14,253 bases of DNA from Fibrobacteraceae bacterium (GTDB lineage: Bacteria; Fibrobacterota; Fibrobacteria; Fibrobacterales; Fibrobacteraceae): contig JABUUT010000013.1 of NCBI GenBank assembly GCA_021443045.1, forward strand, positions 57,757 to 72,009, written 5' to 3'. How positions within the stretch are numbered: position 1 is the stretch's first letter; each line of letters opens with the position of its first letter. The translations under genes and the position numbers were made by a program. Of the stretch, positions 7,630-14,253 are shown piece by piece. The notes under the pieces were generated by a model, which worked only from the letters and a program-made list of their open reading frames with translations, searched no databases and had not been told where the DNA came from.

Positions 7630-9282
7630 TTAATTCCAGGATGAATCATCCCAAGTATTTTGACCAAAAATGGCCTTTGTAAATTCAGGTTCTTCAGCGG
7701 ATTGCAAGGCAGAACTTGAAATGGATTTTCCTAGCCCTTCCATTATCCTATCCACACTAACATCGTTCCACACATTAGTACCACTTGGGCAACTATTTGA
7801 ATCGGCAATCGCGGTAACACATACACGTGGATAATCACTGATAATATCGGTACATTCACTGTTTGGAGCATATAAATAAAGGGATATGTGTCGAGCCATA
7901 ATCTTGTTCATAATTTTTTCAATGGTTCGGCAATCATTACCAACAGCGTCCATCTTGGAAACGCCATCTTCCAGTTTCTCGTCTGTAAAAAGAACAATGA
8001 CTCGTCTTGTTGTTGTTAATGATTCAAATGGAAAATCTGCGGCGCAATCCAAGGCAAAAGGTGTGTTTTCATCTCCTCGGCATTTTATCTGGTCTAGACG
8101 ATTCTTAAACTGCTCTATGCCAGCATCTAAATTGTTTGAACTGGTAAATAACATTCTGGATGCCTTGGCTTCATCTTCGTACAAGAATTTTATGGCTTCT
8201 TGGTTGCCTGGGTAAAGGAATATATTACGATATACTATTTTTCCTGCATTGCGGTCCTTGTTTGCACTATATGCTAAAAGCCCCAAACGAAGTGAACTAA
8301 ACCCAGCTTCCTTGAAAGGCTCTACAAATTTTTTTAGGCTATCCCTCAACTGTTCGAAACAGGGACGCATACTTCCGCTTGCGTCAATAGCAAATACTAC
8401 ATCGGCACGCTTGCCGTCTGGTTGTGATTCTGTAGGGGTTTCGATAGCAGAATTTACATCTGTTGTAACTGGATTTGACTCGGCACTAACAGGAGCAGGT
8501 TCCTCCAAATCCAAAGCATTGTCTTCAATGGACGAATCGGTCAATGGCCCTTCTGCAGTAAGTTTAGTTTCGTCAACAGAAATTGAAGGGTCCACGGGAA
8601 TCGACGAACCCTCATCTAGGAAGCTAAAATCAATACCCGAGGTTTCCTGAAAAGTTGAAATCGAATTTCTCTGCTGAAAATTTTCAAACTCAGCACGGAT
8701 AAAATTTATAAGAGGAATAGATTCATCTAAGTTAGCGAGTCGATCGTATTCACCTTTGCTATTCTTCTCACGAGAAAGAACAGCTAGCAGTTCCCCATAT
8801 TGCTTAATCAGATTGTTACGAGAATTTACGAGTGTTTGAATCTTTTCCAAGTAAGTTTTAATATTTTCTGGCTCCAAAGAGTCGTTTTCTGAAAAAACTT
8901 CTTCCGGAAAAATTGCCCCACCATCTTCCTTAGAATGTAGTGATTCTATCATTTTAGAAAAAGCTATCAAAGTAAGTCGATGTTTATCTTGTTTGGAATC
9001 AGTTTCTTCGGGCAATGAACATGTGTCCAAAAGAGTCTTCACGAAATAGGATAATGTTGTTTCGTCACTAGAAACTTCATTGGAAATTTTGGGCTCAATT
9101 ATGGCAAAAGATTCAACCACAGAAGTCAAGTTCTCCTCAGACTCAGTGATTTTATGGCTCACTTCGGTGGCCAATTTTTTCAAGTCCTTATCGATGCAAG
9201 CATTGCGCATTTGCTCAGCAAAGTCTTGCATTCCATCAATTTCACCTATTTCAAAGCAATCGTCATCGAATAGTAAACTCAT
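7630..9282 (-). CDS. vWA domain protein with unrecognised helical N-terminal region
   Basis: The C-terminal half (residues 291-525) is a vWA domain with MIDAS DASGS (300-304), ENTPFAL (405-411) and VLFTDEK (429-435 region). It aligns along its whole length with the vWA of the next gene, down to shared RADVVF, SLRLGLLAY and TRR(V/I)IV strings, so the two arose by tandem duplication. Residues 1-210 look helical and charged and match nothing I know. Residues 210-290 are an acidic, Pro/Ser/Thr-rich linker, probably disordered. The protein ends at a GQNTWDDSSW tail, which corresponds to GQDGWDLETW in the paralog just before its TerD-like part, so this copy lacks TerD. The ATG has AAGGTG about 8 bases upstream and follows the ATPase gene by 26 bases. 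Confidence 0.9.
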   Translation of the reverse strand: MSLLFDDDCFEIGEIDGMQDFAEQMRNACIDKDLKKLATEVSHKITESEENLTSVVESFAIIEPKISNEVSSDETTLSYFVKTLLDTCSLPEETDSKQDKHRLTLIAFSKMIESLHSKEDGGAIFPEEVFSENDSLEPENIKTYLEKIQTLVNSRNNLIKQYGELLAVLSREKNSKGEYDRLANLDESIPLINFIRAEFENFQQRNSISTFQETSGIDFSFLDEGSSIPVDPSISVDETKLTAEGPLTDSSIEDNALDLEEPAPVSAESNPVTTDVNSAIETPTESQPDGKRADVVFAIDASGSMRPCFEQLRDSLKKFVEPFKEAGFSSLRLGLLAYSANKDRNAGKIVYRNIFLYPGNQEAIKFLYEDEAKASRMLFTSSNNLDAGIEQFKNRLDQIKCRGDENTPFALDCAADFPFESLTTTRRVIVLFTDEKLEDGVSKMDAVGNDCRTIEKIMNKIMARHISLYLYAPNSECTDIISDYPRVCVTAIADSNSCPSGTNVWNDVSVDRIMEGLGKSISSSALQSAEEPEFTKAIFGQNTWDDSSWN

Positions 9283-9308
9283 AATTTTTCACCTTACACC
9301 TATACATT

Positions 9309-11846
9309 CTACACAGCAGGAATATCTTCCGCAGTAATTTGGGTAAAATCAGTTTCAGTCTTATCGTTCTTTTCGGCGAGCCTATCAATAATGTTGCTTT
9401 CGACAAGACTAAAGACCTCTTTTACTGTACGGGCGTTTCCAAAGTTGTCTTCTTTCAATAACTTATTAAAATATTGGATTAACTTATCGCGGCAACCATC
9501 CTGAAGCTTATACATATTCTTATCGGCTTCAGCGACAAAAATGTCAGAACAATCTTCTGCAGAATAATTGCCAAATGGTATTTCATCGGGTATTCTACTG
9601 GCTAGCCCAGGATTGGCATTCATGAACTGGTCAACTTTTGCCTTATATCCAGCAACAATAACCACCGTATTCTGATATTCCTCTGCTGTCAGGCAACGTA
9701 CCATGGTATCGATTACTTCGCGAGAAAAGGAATCGTCCTGATGGGCTTCTGGATTATAAAGACTGTAAATTTCATCAATAAAAATCACCTTGCCACGATT
9801 TTCATGGAAAAGATTATTGACGGCCTGCTGGGCATGTCCAATATATGCACCTTTTAAAGAAGTTGCACCACATTCCTTGAAACTGGATGTTTCACAAATA
9901 CCCATAGCATGGAAAAAACGTCCCATATAGCGAGCGATTGTGGTCTTACCAGTTCCCGGAGGGCCTGTAAAGCGAATTCTATATGCAAGCCCTGTACGCT
10001 TTGTGATTCCAAGCGCCTTATTTCGTGCAACGCTCCACTTTACTCGCTGGAAATAATGACGCAAGCGAAGTTTCAAATCGCTCATGCCAATAAATTCGCG
10101 GTCAATTTCGGCAAGGATGCTTTCAGCCTCATCAGACCTTACTTCATGCGGGTCTACCACATGAGTCTCTAGAATAATTTGGGCTCCATCGGCATTCTTT
10201 AATGTCTTTTCCAGGACACTGCGAACACCACGTCCATTGCCTTCGCAACCATCAAGCACACGGAGTAACTTTTGCTTGGCTTTTTCGGACAAAGTCTGTT
10301 CCATGTTCGCTTTGGTATTGTTGAATCCCAAATGCAACTCAAATATGCTAAGCTTTTCTTCCTTAGTATAATCTTTAAAATGCAGTTTATACGGAATTCT
10401 GCTATCAATGCCCGGGTTGATATCTTTAAGGGCCTGCAAACGTTCTTCGTAACCCGCAAGAATAACCGTAAGATTCTTACGATTATTTTCCATTTCAGTG
10501 AGCAATATCTGGAAAGCCTTACGACCCCATTCGCTTTCAGCAAAAAGATAAGCTTCGTCAATAAACAAGACTCCACCCATGGCTTCTTGGATTTTGTCCT
10601 TCATCCTTTGAAGCGTATCACCTTCATTGTACTGGCTTACGATATCGTGTATGGCTATGCTAACAGTTTTTTTGCTGGTTCTCAGCTCCATAGCCCAGAA
10701 TAACTTTGCAATAAGGTTTGCTACTTCTGTTTTTCCAGTTCCGGGATTTCCGAGGAAAAACATATGGTAGGAGGCTTCAGATGCTGTAGCATTATTACTT
10801 TCTACGCTATTGACAATACGATGGATTTCTTCCTTGACTTCAGCAAGACCAATCATTTTGTCAAGTTTTTCAAGGATATCATCTTTTGATTCTGCTGCTT
10901 CAATATTTTCTCGATTGAGAAGAGCCTTCCAGGTTCTATGACGAGGATTCTTCTGGTAGAAACTCTGAACCCAGCTTACAAAGTTCTGGAGGTTCCCATC
11001 AACATTTGTCTTGCCTGTGAGCACAACGCGTTCTGCATCTCGGGGGGAACCCTGAATATTATTCTCGAGTTTGTACTTGCTAAGCCACGCTTTCATCTCA
11101 TCGTAAGAAGGTTGCGGAATCTGAACTTCTTTGCAGTTGTGGTCGTAACAGGAAATAATCTTTTCCACGTTATGAAACTCTTTTAGACGGTGAGGATTTA
11201 CAATTAGCACCGTTCTTGTTTCAGAGTTAGCCTCACGAATAATGTCGCGCCAATCCTTGACTAAGGTTTCTATGCGCTGAACGGCGGAACCATCAGCATC
11301 TCCGCCGGCAATCATCTTTTCAGGATATGGGAAAATAACCAGTGTTTTATAGGTTGAATTTTTCAAGACTCTGGTGACTAGTCCAAATCTATTCAGGGAG
11401 TCGTTTCCACGAATTTCCTTTTGGACATTTTCTGTGGAAGACTTTACGGTCTGTGCTGTCTGGGAGTCATTATTGTTGTTGGCGTTTTCAGCAGAACGGG
11501 ATTCTGCCTGATTTCTTTTGGTTCGGGGAACAAAAGTTTTTCCTTTTCGGCCTTCCTCTACCAGGCTCTCGCTTGTGCCTTTAGAAATTCGTTTGAACAA
11601 TTCCTCTTGTGCTGGGGTTGCAAATTCTAGATTCAGTTCATCATTAATGATGATGACCAAATCATACTTTGCCTTTTTGCCATATTCAGCCAATGCTTCT
11701 GCAATTCTACAAAGCTTAAGATTGCCATCCTGTTCAGAAGAATCCATCAAGAACAGGTCGTCGATACCGCCAGTATAAAGATACTGGTTGTAACCTTTAT
11801 AAGTTTCCGCGAAAGGAGCCTCGATTCGTTTATTGACAAAAACCAT
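9309..11846 (-). CDS. Tandem AAA+ ATPase of the CbxX/CfxQ/SpoVK type
   Basis: This 845-residue protein has two AAA+ modules typical of CbxX/CfxQ-type protein-remodelling ATPases. Module 1: Walker A GNPGTGKT (366-373), Walker B VLFIDEAY (426-433), arginine-finger region NPGIDSRIP (477-485). Module 2: Walker A GPPGTGKT (628-635), Walker B VIFIDEIY (687-694), NPGLASRIP (745-753) and sensor-2 region GNARTVKEVF (803-812). Residues 1-320 contain strands like LVIIIND and TVLIVNP and the phrase EVQIPQPSYDE, suggesting a degenerate ATPase domain without a P-loop; a Gln/Asn/Ser-rich linker lies near 100-145. I start at the ATG at 11846, one base after the upstream TAG, with AGGGG at 11851-11855. An in-frame ATG at 11951 would add 35 basic residues but overlap the upstream gene by 104 bases and is less likely. 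It probably acts with the neighbouring vWA proteins. Confidence 0.93.
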   Translation of the reverse strand: MVFVNKRIEAPFAETYKGYNQYLYTGGIDDLFLMDSSEQDGNLKLCRIAEALAEYGKKAKYDLVIIINDELNLEFATPAQEELFKRISKGTSESLVEEGRKGKTFVPRTKRNQAESRSAENANNNNDSQTAQTVKSSTENVQKEIRGNDSLNRFGLVTRVLKNSTYKTLVIFPYPEKMIAGGDADGSAVQRIETLVKDWRDIIREANSETRTVLIVNPHRLKEFHNVEKIISCYDHNCKEVQIPQPSYDEMKAWLSKYKLENNIQGSPRDAERVVLTGKTNVDGNLQNFVSWVQSFYQKNPRHRTWKALLNRENIEAAESKDDILEKLDKMIGLAEVKEEIHRIVNSVESNNATASEASYHMFFLGNPGTGKTEVANLIAKLFWAMELRTSKKTVSIAIHDIVSQYNEGDTLQRMKDKIQEAMGGVLFIDEAYLFAESEWGRKAFQILLTEMENNRKNLTVILAGYEERLQALKDINPGIDSRIPYKLHFKDYTKEEKLSIFELHLGFNNTKANMEQTLSEKAKQKLLRVLDGCEGNGRGVRSVLEKTLKNADGAQIILETHVVDPHEVRSDEAESILAEIDREFIGMSDLKLRLRHYFQRVKWSVARNKALGITKRTGLAYRIRFTGPPGTGKTTIARYMGRFFHAMGICETSSFKECGATSLKGAYIGHAQQAVNNLFHENRGKVIFIDEIYSLYNPEAHQDDSFSREVIDTMVRCLTAEEYQNTVVIVAGYKAKVDQFMNANPGLASRIPDEIPFGNYSAEDCSDIFVAEADKNMYKLQDGCRDKLIQYFNKLLKEDNFGNARTVKEVFSLVESNIIDRLAEKNDKTETDFTQITAEDIPAV

Positions 11847-11847
11847 G

Positions 11848-13347
11848 CTACCCCTGACGCTGAATAGTCTGCTTAGCTTCTTGAGTCTTCTGGCGAACAT
11901 CCAAATGAACCTTGTTCTGGTTTTCTGCTCGGCCCCAGTCAGTAACGTCAAAGTTAATCTCGTTTTCAGCCAGTTTTTTCTGCATGTTCAGTACGGAATC
12001 AATGCACAACTGTTCTCTGCCTTCGGGAATGTTGGCTACTTCAAACTTCACGCCACCTTGCAGGCCAATGCGAAGGTTCATGTTGCCAATGCCACCAGGA
12101 GCTGCGGCAACAACACAGAGATCAGAAAGTTCATCCCCTTCATCCTTCAGATAGAACATGGGTGTATCGTAGTCTGAATCATACAAAGCCTGCATAATGG
12201 AATCCGCTATTTCATTGCGCTGTTCCGAGAGTTTCTTGTTTTCTGAGGTCTTTTCGTTCATGTTTCGAAGGCTGTTCAATGCCTCGGCCACGCAGCGAGA
12301 TGCATTTGCAAAATCTTCACCCGCGATTAGTCGAGCCGTTGAATTTACCTTGGCAAAAGCTGCTTCTACATCCTGAGCGGGACTACCCGAGAACTTTTTC
12401 ATATCATCGACATTAAACGATGCAATTTCTTCCTTGGCATCGGCCAGAGCTTTTTCTGCAGCAAGTTTGGCAGCTTTCCACTCTTGTTCCTGAGTTTCGA
12501 TAGTTTCCGCAACATGGTTTAAATTTTTCTTGATATTTTTTGCTTGAGGAATGGCCGCTTCAAAATTTCCTTCATTGATTAAGTTAAGAACAGTTTCAAT
12601 TTCATTCTGTAAAGATGTATTGTATAGGCCGTTTCCAAACTTCTGATATTTTTTCTGTTCAATTTTGCGACGAAGAGATATGATGTCTGAACGCAAACTC
12701 TTTGCCTGACGTTCGTTTTCTTCCTTAATGCGTTGAACTTCCAAACGATCTTTTCCAAGGTTAATGAGTCGTTCGTATTCGCGTTCCGCAGACTTCGCAA
12801 ACTCGGTAGACTCCGCCAGCTTAGAAAATGCATTACGCCTTTCCGTTTGAGCAACTCTAGCCAAGATAATGTTGCTTCTCATGCCATCGAGAATCTCTTT
12901 AGCCTCTCTACGAAGACTAAGAGCCTGTTCATTTTCGCGATCCAGGTAGCCGCCAATGCCGCTAATGCGGTCCTTCAGCCGTTCTATATCTTGCTCAATA
13001 GCAGAAAGCTTCTGTTCTGCTGAATTACGAAGTGCGTTATATTGCAGTTCTTTTTCAGATGCGTTTTTTTCACTAGCAATGGCATTTCCATAGGACTTAT
13101 CATGCCTATTTAAAAGAGACTGCCATTGAGCGGTTTCACCATCAAGAAATTGCCTAAGATTTTCAGGTAGTTGACGATGTAACCCTTGACGCACCGCATC
13201 AACACCATTTTTTGCTTGGTTAAAATCCTTTCTACCAACATTGCTTACAAGATTGGCTTCATCCCTGCATTCAGCCAAGCCTTCTCGAACGAATTGTACA
13301 GCCCTGCTTAAATTTGATCTGACCGTTGCCTGTTTAATACCACTCAT
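11848..13347 (-). CDS. Coiled-coil protein with small conserved-looking C-terminal domain
   Basis: I do not recognise this 499-residue protein by name. Residues about 90-375 are dominated by Glu/Lys/Arg/Ala/Leu helices with heptad character, so it is a long coiled coil resembling structural or scaffold proteins. After it, residues about 376-475 form a compact alpha/beta-looking region: helix IADSIMQALYDSDYDTP, a strand around LCVVAAAPGG (410-419), then LRIGLQGGVKFEVANI (425-440), a helix and FDVTDWGRA (466-474). The Gly and Trp positions suggest a real folded domain. No catalytic motif, signal peptide or membrane segment is seen. The ATG is preceded by AAAGGTG. Its TAG stop (11850-11848) is one base from the ATPase start, so the two are translationally coupled and may work as a pair. 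Confidence 0.85.
   Translation of the reverse strand: MSGIKQATVRSNLSRAVQFVREGLAECRDEANLVSNVGRKDFNQAKNGVDAVRQGLHRQLPENLRQFLDGETAQWQSLLNRHDKSYGNAIASEKNASEKELQYNALRNSAEQKLSAIEQDIERLKDRISGIGGYLDRENEQALSLRREAKEILDGMRSNIILARVAQTERRNAFSKLAESTEFAKSAEREYERLINLGKDRLEVQRIKEENERQAKSLRSDIISLRRKIEQKKYQKFGNGLYNTSLQNEIETVLNLINEGNFEAAIPQAKNIKKNLNHVAETIETQEQEWKAAKLAAEKALADAKEEIASFNVDDMKKFSGSPAQDVEAAFAKVNSTARLIAGEDFANASRCVAEALNSLRNMNEKTSENKKLSEQRNEIADSIMQALYDSDYDTPMFYLKDEGDELSDLCVVAAAPGGIGNMNLRIGLQGGVKFEVANIPEGREQLCIDSVLNMQKKLAENEINFDVTDWGRAENQNKVHLDVRQKTQEAKQTIQRQG
11851..11855 (-). promoter_or_regulatory. Ribosome binding site deciding the AAA+ ATPase start
   Basis: AGGGG on the minus strand lies inside the last codons of the coiled-coil gene, 4 bases before the ATG at 11846. 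It supports the TAG-C-ATG junction over the ATG at 11951. The spacing is short, so coupled re-initiation by terminating ribosomes may contribute. Confidence 0.55.
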
Positions 13348-13371
13348 AAAAGCACCTTTTTCTTATTTTAG

Positions 13372-13400
13372 TTTATTCTTTGTATTAGAGATTTTATCAA
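13372..13400 (-). promoter_or_regulatory. Candidate sigma70-type promoter before the coiled-coil gene
   Basis: In the 63-base gap after the radical SAM gene, the minus strand reads TTGATA (13400-13395), a 17-base spacer and AATAAA (13377-13372). That is 5 of 6 and 4 of 6 matches to the -35 and -10 consensus. Transcription would begin near 13365, leaving the AAAGGTG ribosome site and start at 13347 intact. It could let the main cluster be transcribed separately from the radical SAM gene. AT-rich gaps give such matches by chance. Confidence 0.3.
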
Positions 13401-13410
13401 TGAAATTGTC

Positions 13411-14028
13411 TTACCATATTAAATCCATATTTTTGGATTCTAGGCTGCGTTTAAGTCTATCTTGAAATCCTTTAGTAGGCAATCCCGTTAATGAAAACCC
13501 CAACCCATCATTAAACGAGACCTCGATAGGGCGACCTTTACTTTGGGGCACCGACGATGTCAAATGGGCATACCGAGAACTTAAGAAATGAATCGTTTGA
13601 TTTTCGGAACCACGCCAAAGCTGCCCCCGGTCAAGGTTTTCCATATAGGGACCATCTACTAAAATGTCGACATAATCCAAAAGTTTGGATTTTTGAAAAT
13701 CCTGCTTCAATTCGTCGAGTAGATAGCCTGTATACATCATTATGCTTAAGGTTGATTGTTGTTTGATTTTACTTAGTAGTAAAAGCATTTCATCTAATTT
13801 TTGCTGAAATGGTTCTCCTCCTGAAATAGAGATGCCTTCTATTCCTTTTATTGAAAACAGTCTATCCAACAACTGTTCAACGGAAAACTCAAAAAAATCT
13901 TGAGATTTGTTCATTTCTGCGGCGATACACCCTGGGCAATGGCGAAAGCAACCATGAAACCATAGCGCAGTGCGTATACCGGGGCCTAGCACTTTTGTTT
14001 TTTCTTGAATTTTATCTATCAATAGCAT
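13411..14028 (-). CDS. Single-cluster radical SAM activase-like protein (NrdG/PflA-like)
   Basis: The 205-residue product matches the compact radical SAM enzymes that activate glycyl-radical enzymes or act on unknown partners. GPGIRTALWFHGC (15-27) leads into the cluster motif C27-x3-C31-x2-C34, which holds a 4Fe-4S cluster and cleaves S-adenosylmethionine. GGEPF (70-74) is the SAM-binding motif, and DGPYMENL (125-132) with RGSENQ (139-144) is typical of this group. No second cluster domain is present. I choose the ATG at 14028 because the family usually begins just before the GPG motif, and AAGGA lies at 14039-14043. Longer starts exist in the same frame (ATG 14094, TTG 14118) with poor ribosome sites. 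No glycyl-radical enzyme is in the window. It leads the cluster, 63 bases before the coiled-coil gene. Confidence 0.9.
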   Translation of the reverse strand: MLLIDKIQEKTKVLGPGIRTALWFHGCFRHCPGCIAAEMNKSQDFFEFSVEQLLDRLFSIKGIEGISISGGEPFQQKLDEMLLLLSKIKQQSTLSIMMYTGYLLDELKQDFQKSKLLDYVDILVDGPYMENLDRGQLWRGSENQTIHFLSSRYAHLTSSVPQSKGRPIEVSFNDGLGFSLTGLPTKGFQDRLKRSLESKNMDLIW

Positions 14029-14038
14029 AAAAGTGCCA

Positions 14039-14043
14039 TCCTT
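14039..14043 (-). promoter_or_regulatory. Ribosome binding site supporting the short radical SAM start
   Basis: AAGGA on the minus strand lies 10 bases upstream of the ATG at 14028. The spacing is slightly long, but this is the best site among the possible starts at 14028, 14094 and 14118. Confidence 0.45.
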
Positions 14044-14205
14044 GGGGTAAAAAGAGGTCGTTATGTTTTGTGGATATGTTGGCGTTTGGGGCATATCCAA
14101 GATAGTGTTCTGCTCCAAAGAGAACTCGCGTCTGTGAATGAATAGCTTTTAGCGATTGTCCGGAAAAGTGTAGTAGTTTTTTTTTAATACTGTCCAAACG
14201 TGCAG

Positions 14206-14214
14206 CCCCCCCCC
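14206..14214. repeat. Nine-base C/G homopolymer
   Basis: Nine consecutive C on the plus strand (G on the coding strand) in an otherwise AT-rich leader. Such tracts are prone to slippage in replication and to length errors in sequencing. Confidence 0.9.
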
Positions 14215-14235
14215 GCAAAATTCGTGCCAAATTAC

Positions 14236-14253
14236 TGATGCCGTTAGGCATCA
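14236..14253. repeat. Perfect 7-bp inverted repeat at the window edge
   Basis: TGATGCC and GGCATCA are separated by the loop GTTA, giving a perfect 7-bp stem. There is no T run after it on the minus strand, so it is not a standard intrinsic terminator in that direction. On the plus strand the sequence ends and cannot be judged. It could belong to the end of an upstream gene or to a regulatory site. Confidence 0.4.

Larger units (their letters stand above)
14029..14253 (-). other. Leader region upstream of the cluster, no confident gene
   Basis: No gene of recognisable type lies here. On the minus strand it carries a run of nine G (14206-14214), a run of nine A (14177-14185) and a hairpin at the far edge. 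A poor promoter-like pair, TTGGAC then TACACT 19 bases later, brackets the A run. A 79-codon open frame from an ATG at 14251 to 14012 crosses both runs, but its product resembles nothing and overlaps the radical SAM gene in another frame. The region is probably the 5' untranslated and promoter area. Confidence 0.4.

Noticed and set aside
8249..8650. Plus-strand open frame of 133 codons
   Set aside because: Antisense to the linker and vWA start; Ser-rich product reflects the complementary acidic linker codons.
10272..10703. Plus-strand open frame of 143 codons
   Set aside because: Antisense to the first AAA+ module, with Phe-rich composition typical of a reverse-frame shadow.
11847..11951. 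Longer start for the AAA+ ATPase at ATG 11951
   Set aside because: It requires a 104-base overlap and adds a basic stretch that looks like out-of-frame translation of the upstream gene; the ATG at 11846 has its own AGGGG box and a clean TAG-C-ATG junction.
14243..14249. GTTAGGC, matching the GTTRRRY core of integron recombination sites
   Set aside because: A single 7-base degenerate match at the window edge with no partner core, no integrase and no cassette structure is expected by chance.
14012..14251. Minus-strand 79-codon open frame across the leader
   Set aside because: No recognisable product, no clear ribosome site and overlap with the radical SAM gene in another frame. Kept only as part of the homopolymer observation.
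1..14253. Insertion sequences, CRISPR arrays, tRNA or rRNA
   Set aside because: No transposase motif, regular spaced repeats, tRNA-like cloverleaf or rRNA-like stretch was seen in reading both strands.

Overview
The window holds one strand-uniform gene cluster. Every convincing gene lies on the minus strand, so the transcription order runs from high to low coordinates. The DNA is AT-rich by eye (I did not compute GC). Nearly every start has a Shine-Dalgarno-like AGGAG, AAGGA or AGGTG box, with one GTG start, which argues for a bacterium using ordinary SD initiation. Kinase, phosphatase, vWA and TerD-like domains of this sort occur in bacteria with elaborate cytosolic signalling. A Gram-negative gut or rumen organism such as a Fibrobacter relative is a guess only; nothing in the window proves taxonomy.

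Layout in transcription order: a leader with two 9-base homopolymers (14029-14253); a single-cluster radical SAM activase-like gene (13411-14028); a long coiled-coil protein with a small C-terminal domain (11848-13347); a tandem-AAA CbxX/CfxQ/SpoVK-type ATPase (9309-11846); a protein with a C-terminal vWA domain (7630-9282); a paralogous vWA protein carrying a TerD-like domain (6272-7609); a Ser/Thr kinase-like domain fused to a third vWA domain (4444-6261); a zinc-ribbon plus FHA-like protein (3990-4424); a PPP-family phosphatase with a long coiled coil (1978-3948); a helical-repeat-like protein of unknown role (72-1985); and the first 14 codons of a further gene at the left edge (1-44). Between 13347 and position 1, gaps are 1 to 41 bases, or genes overlap by 8 bases. 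This is the pattern of an operon that continues past the left edge.

Taken together, the genes form a complete phospho-signalling set: a writer (kinase), an eraser (PPP phosphatase) and a possible reader (FHA). Three metal-ion-dependent vWA adaptors, one fused to TerD, stand beside a AAA+ remodelling ATPase and a radical SAM enzyme. This recalls the TerY-P modules described by comparative genomics (TerY-type vWA, kinase, PP2C phosphatase) and the AAA-plus-vWA pairs such as MoxR/vWA and CbbQ/CbbO. It differs in using a PPP phosphatase instead of PP2C, a kinase-vWA fusion and a vWA-TerD fusion. My inference is a phosphorylation-gated protein-remodelling or stress/conflict system whose effector is not evident. 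No transposase, tRNA, rRNA, CRISPR array or clear terminator is seen.
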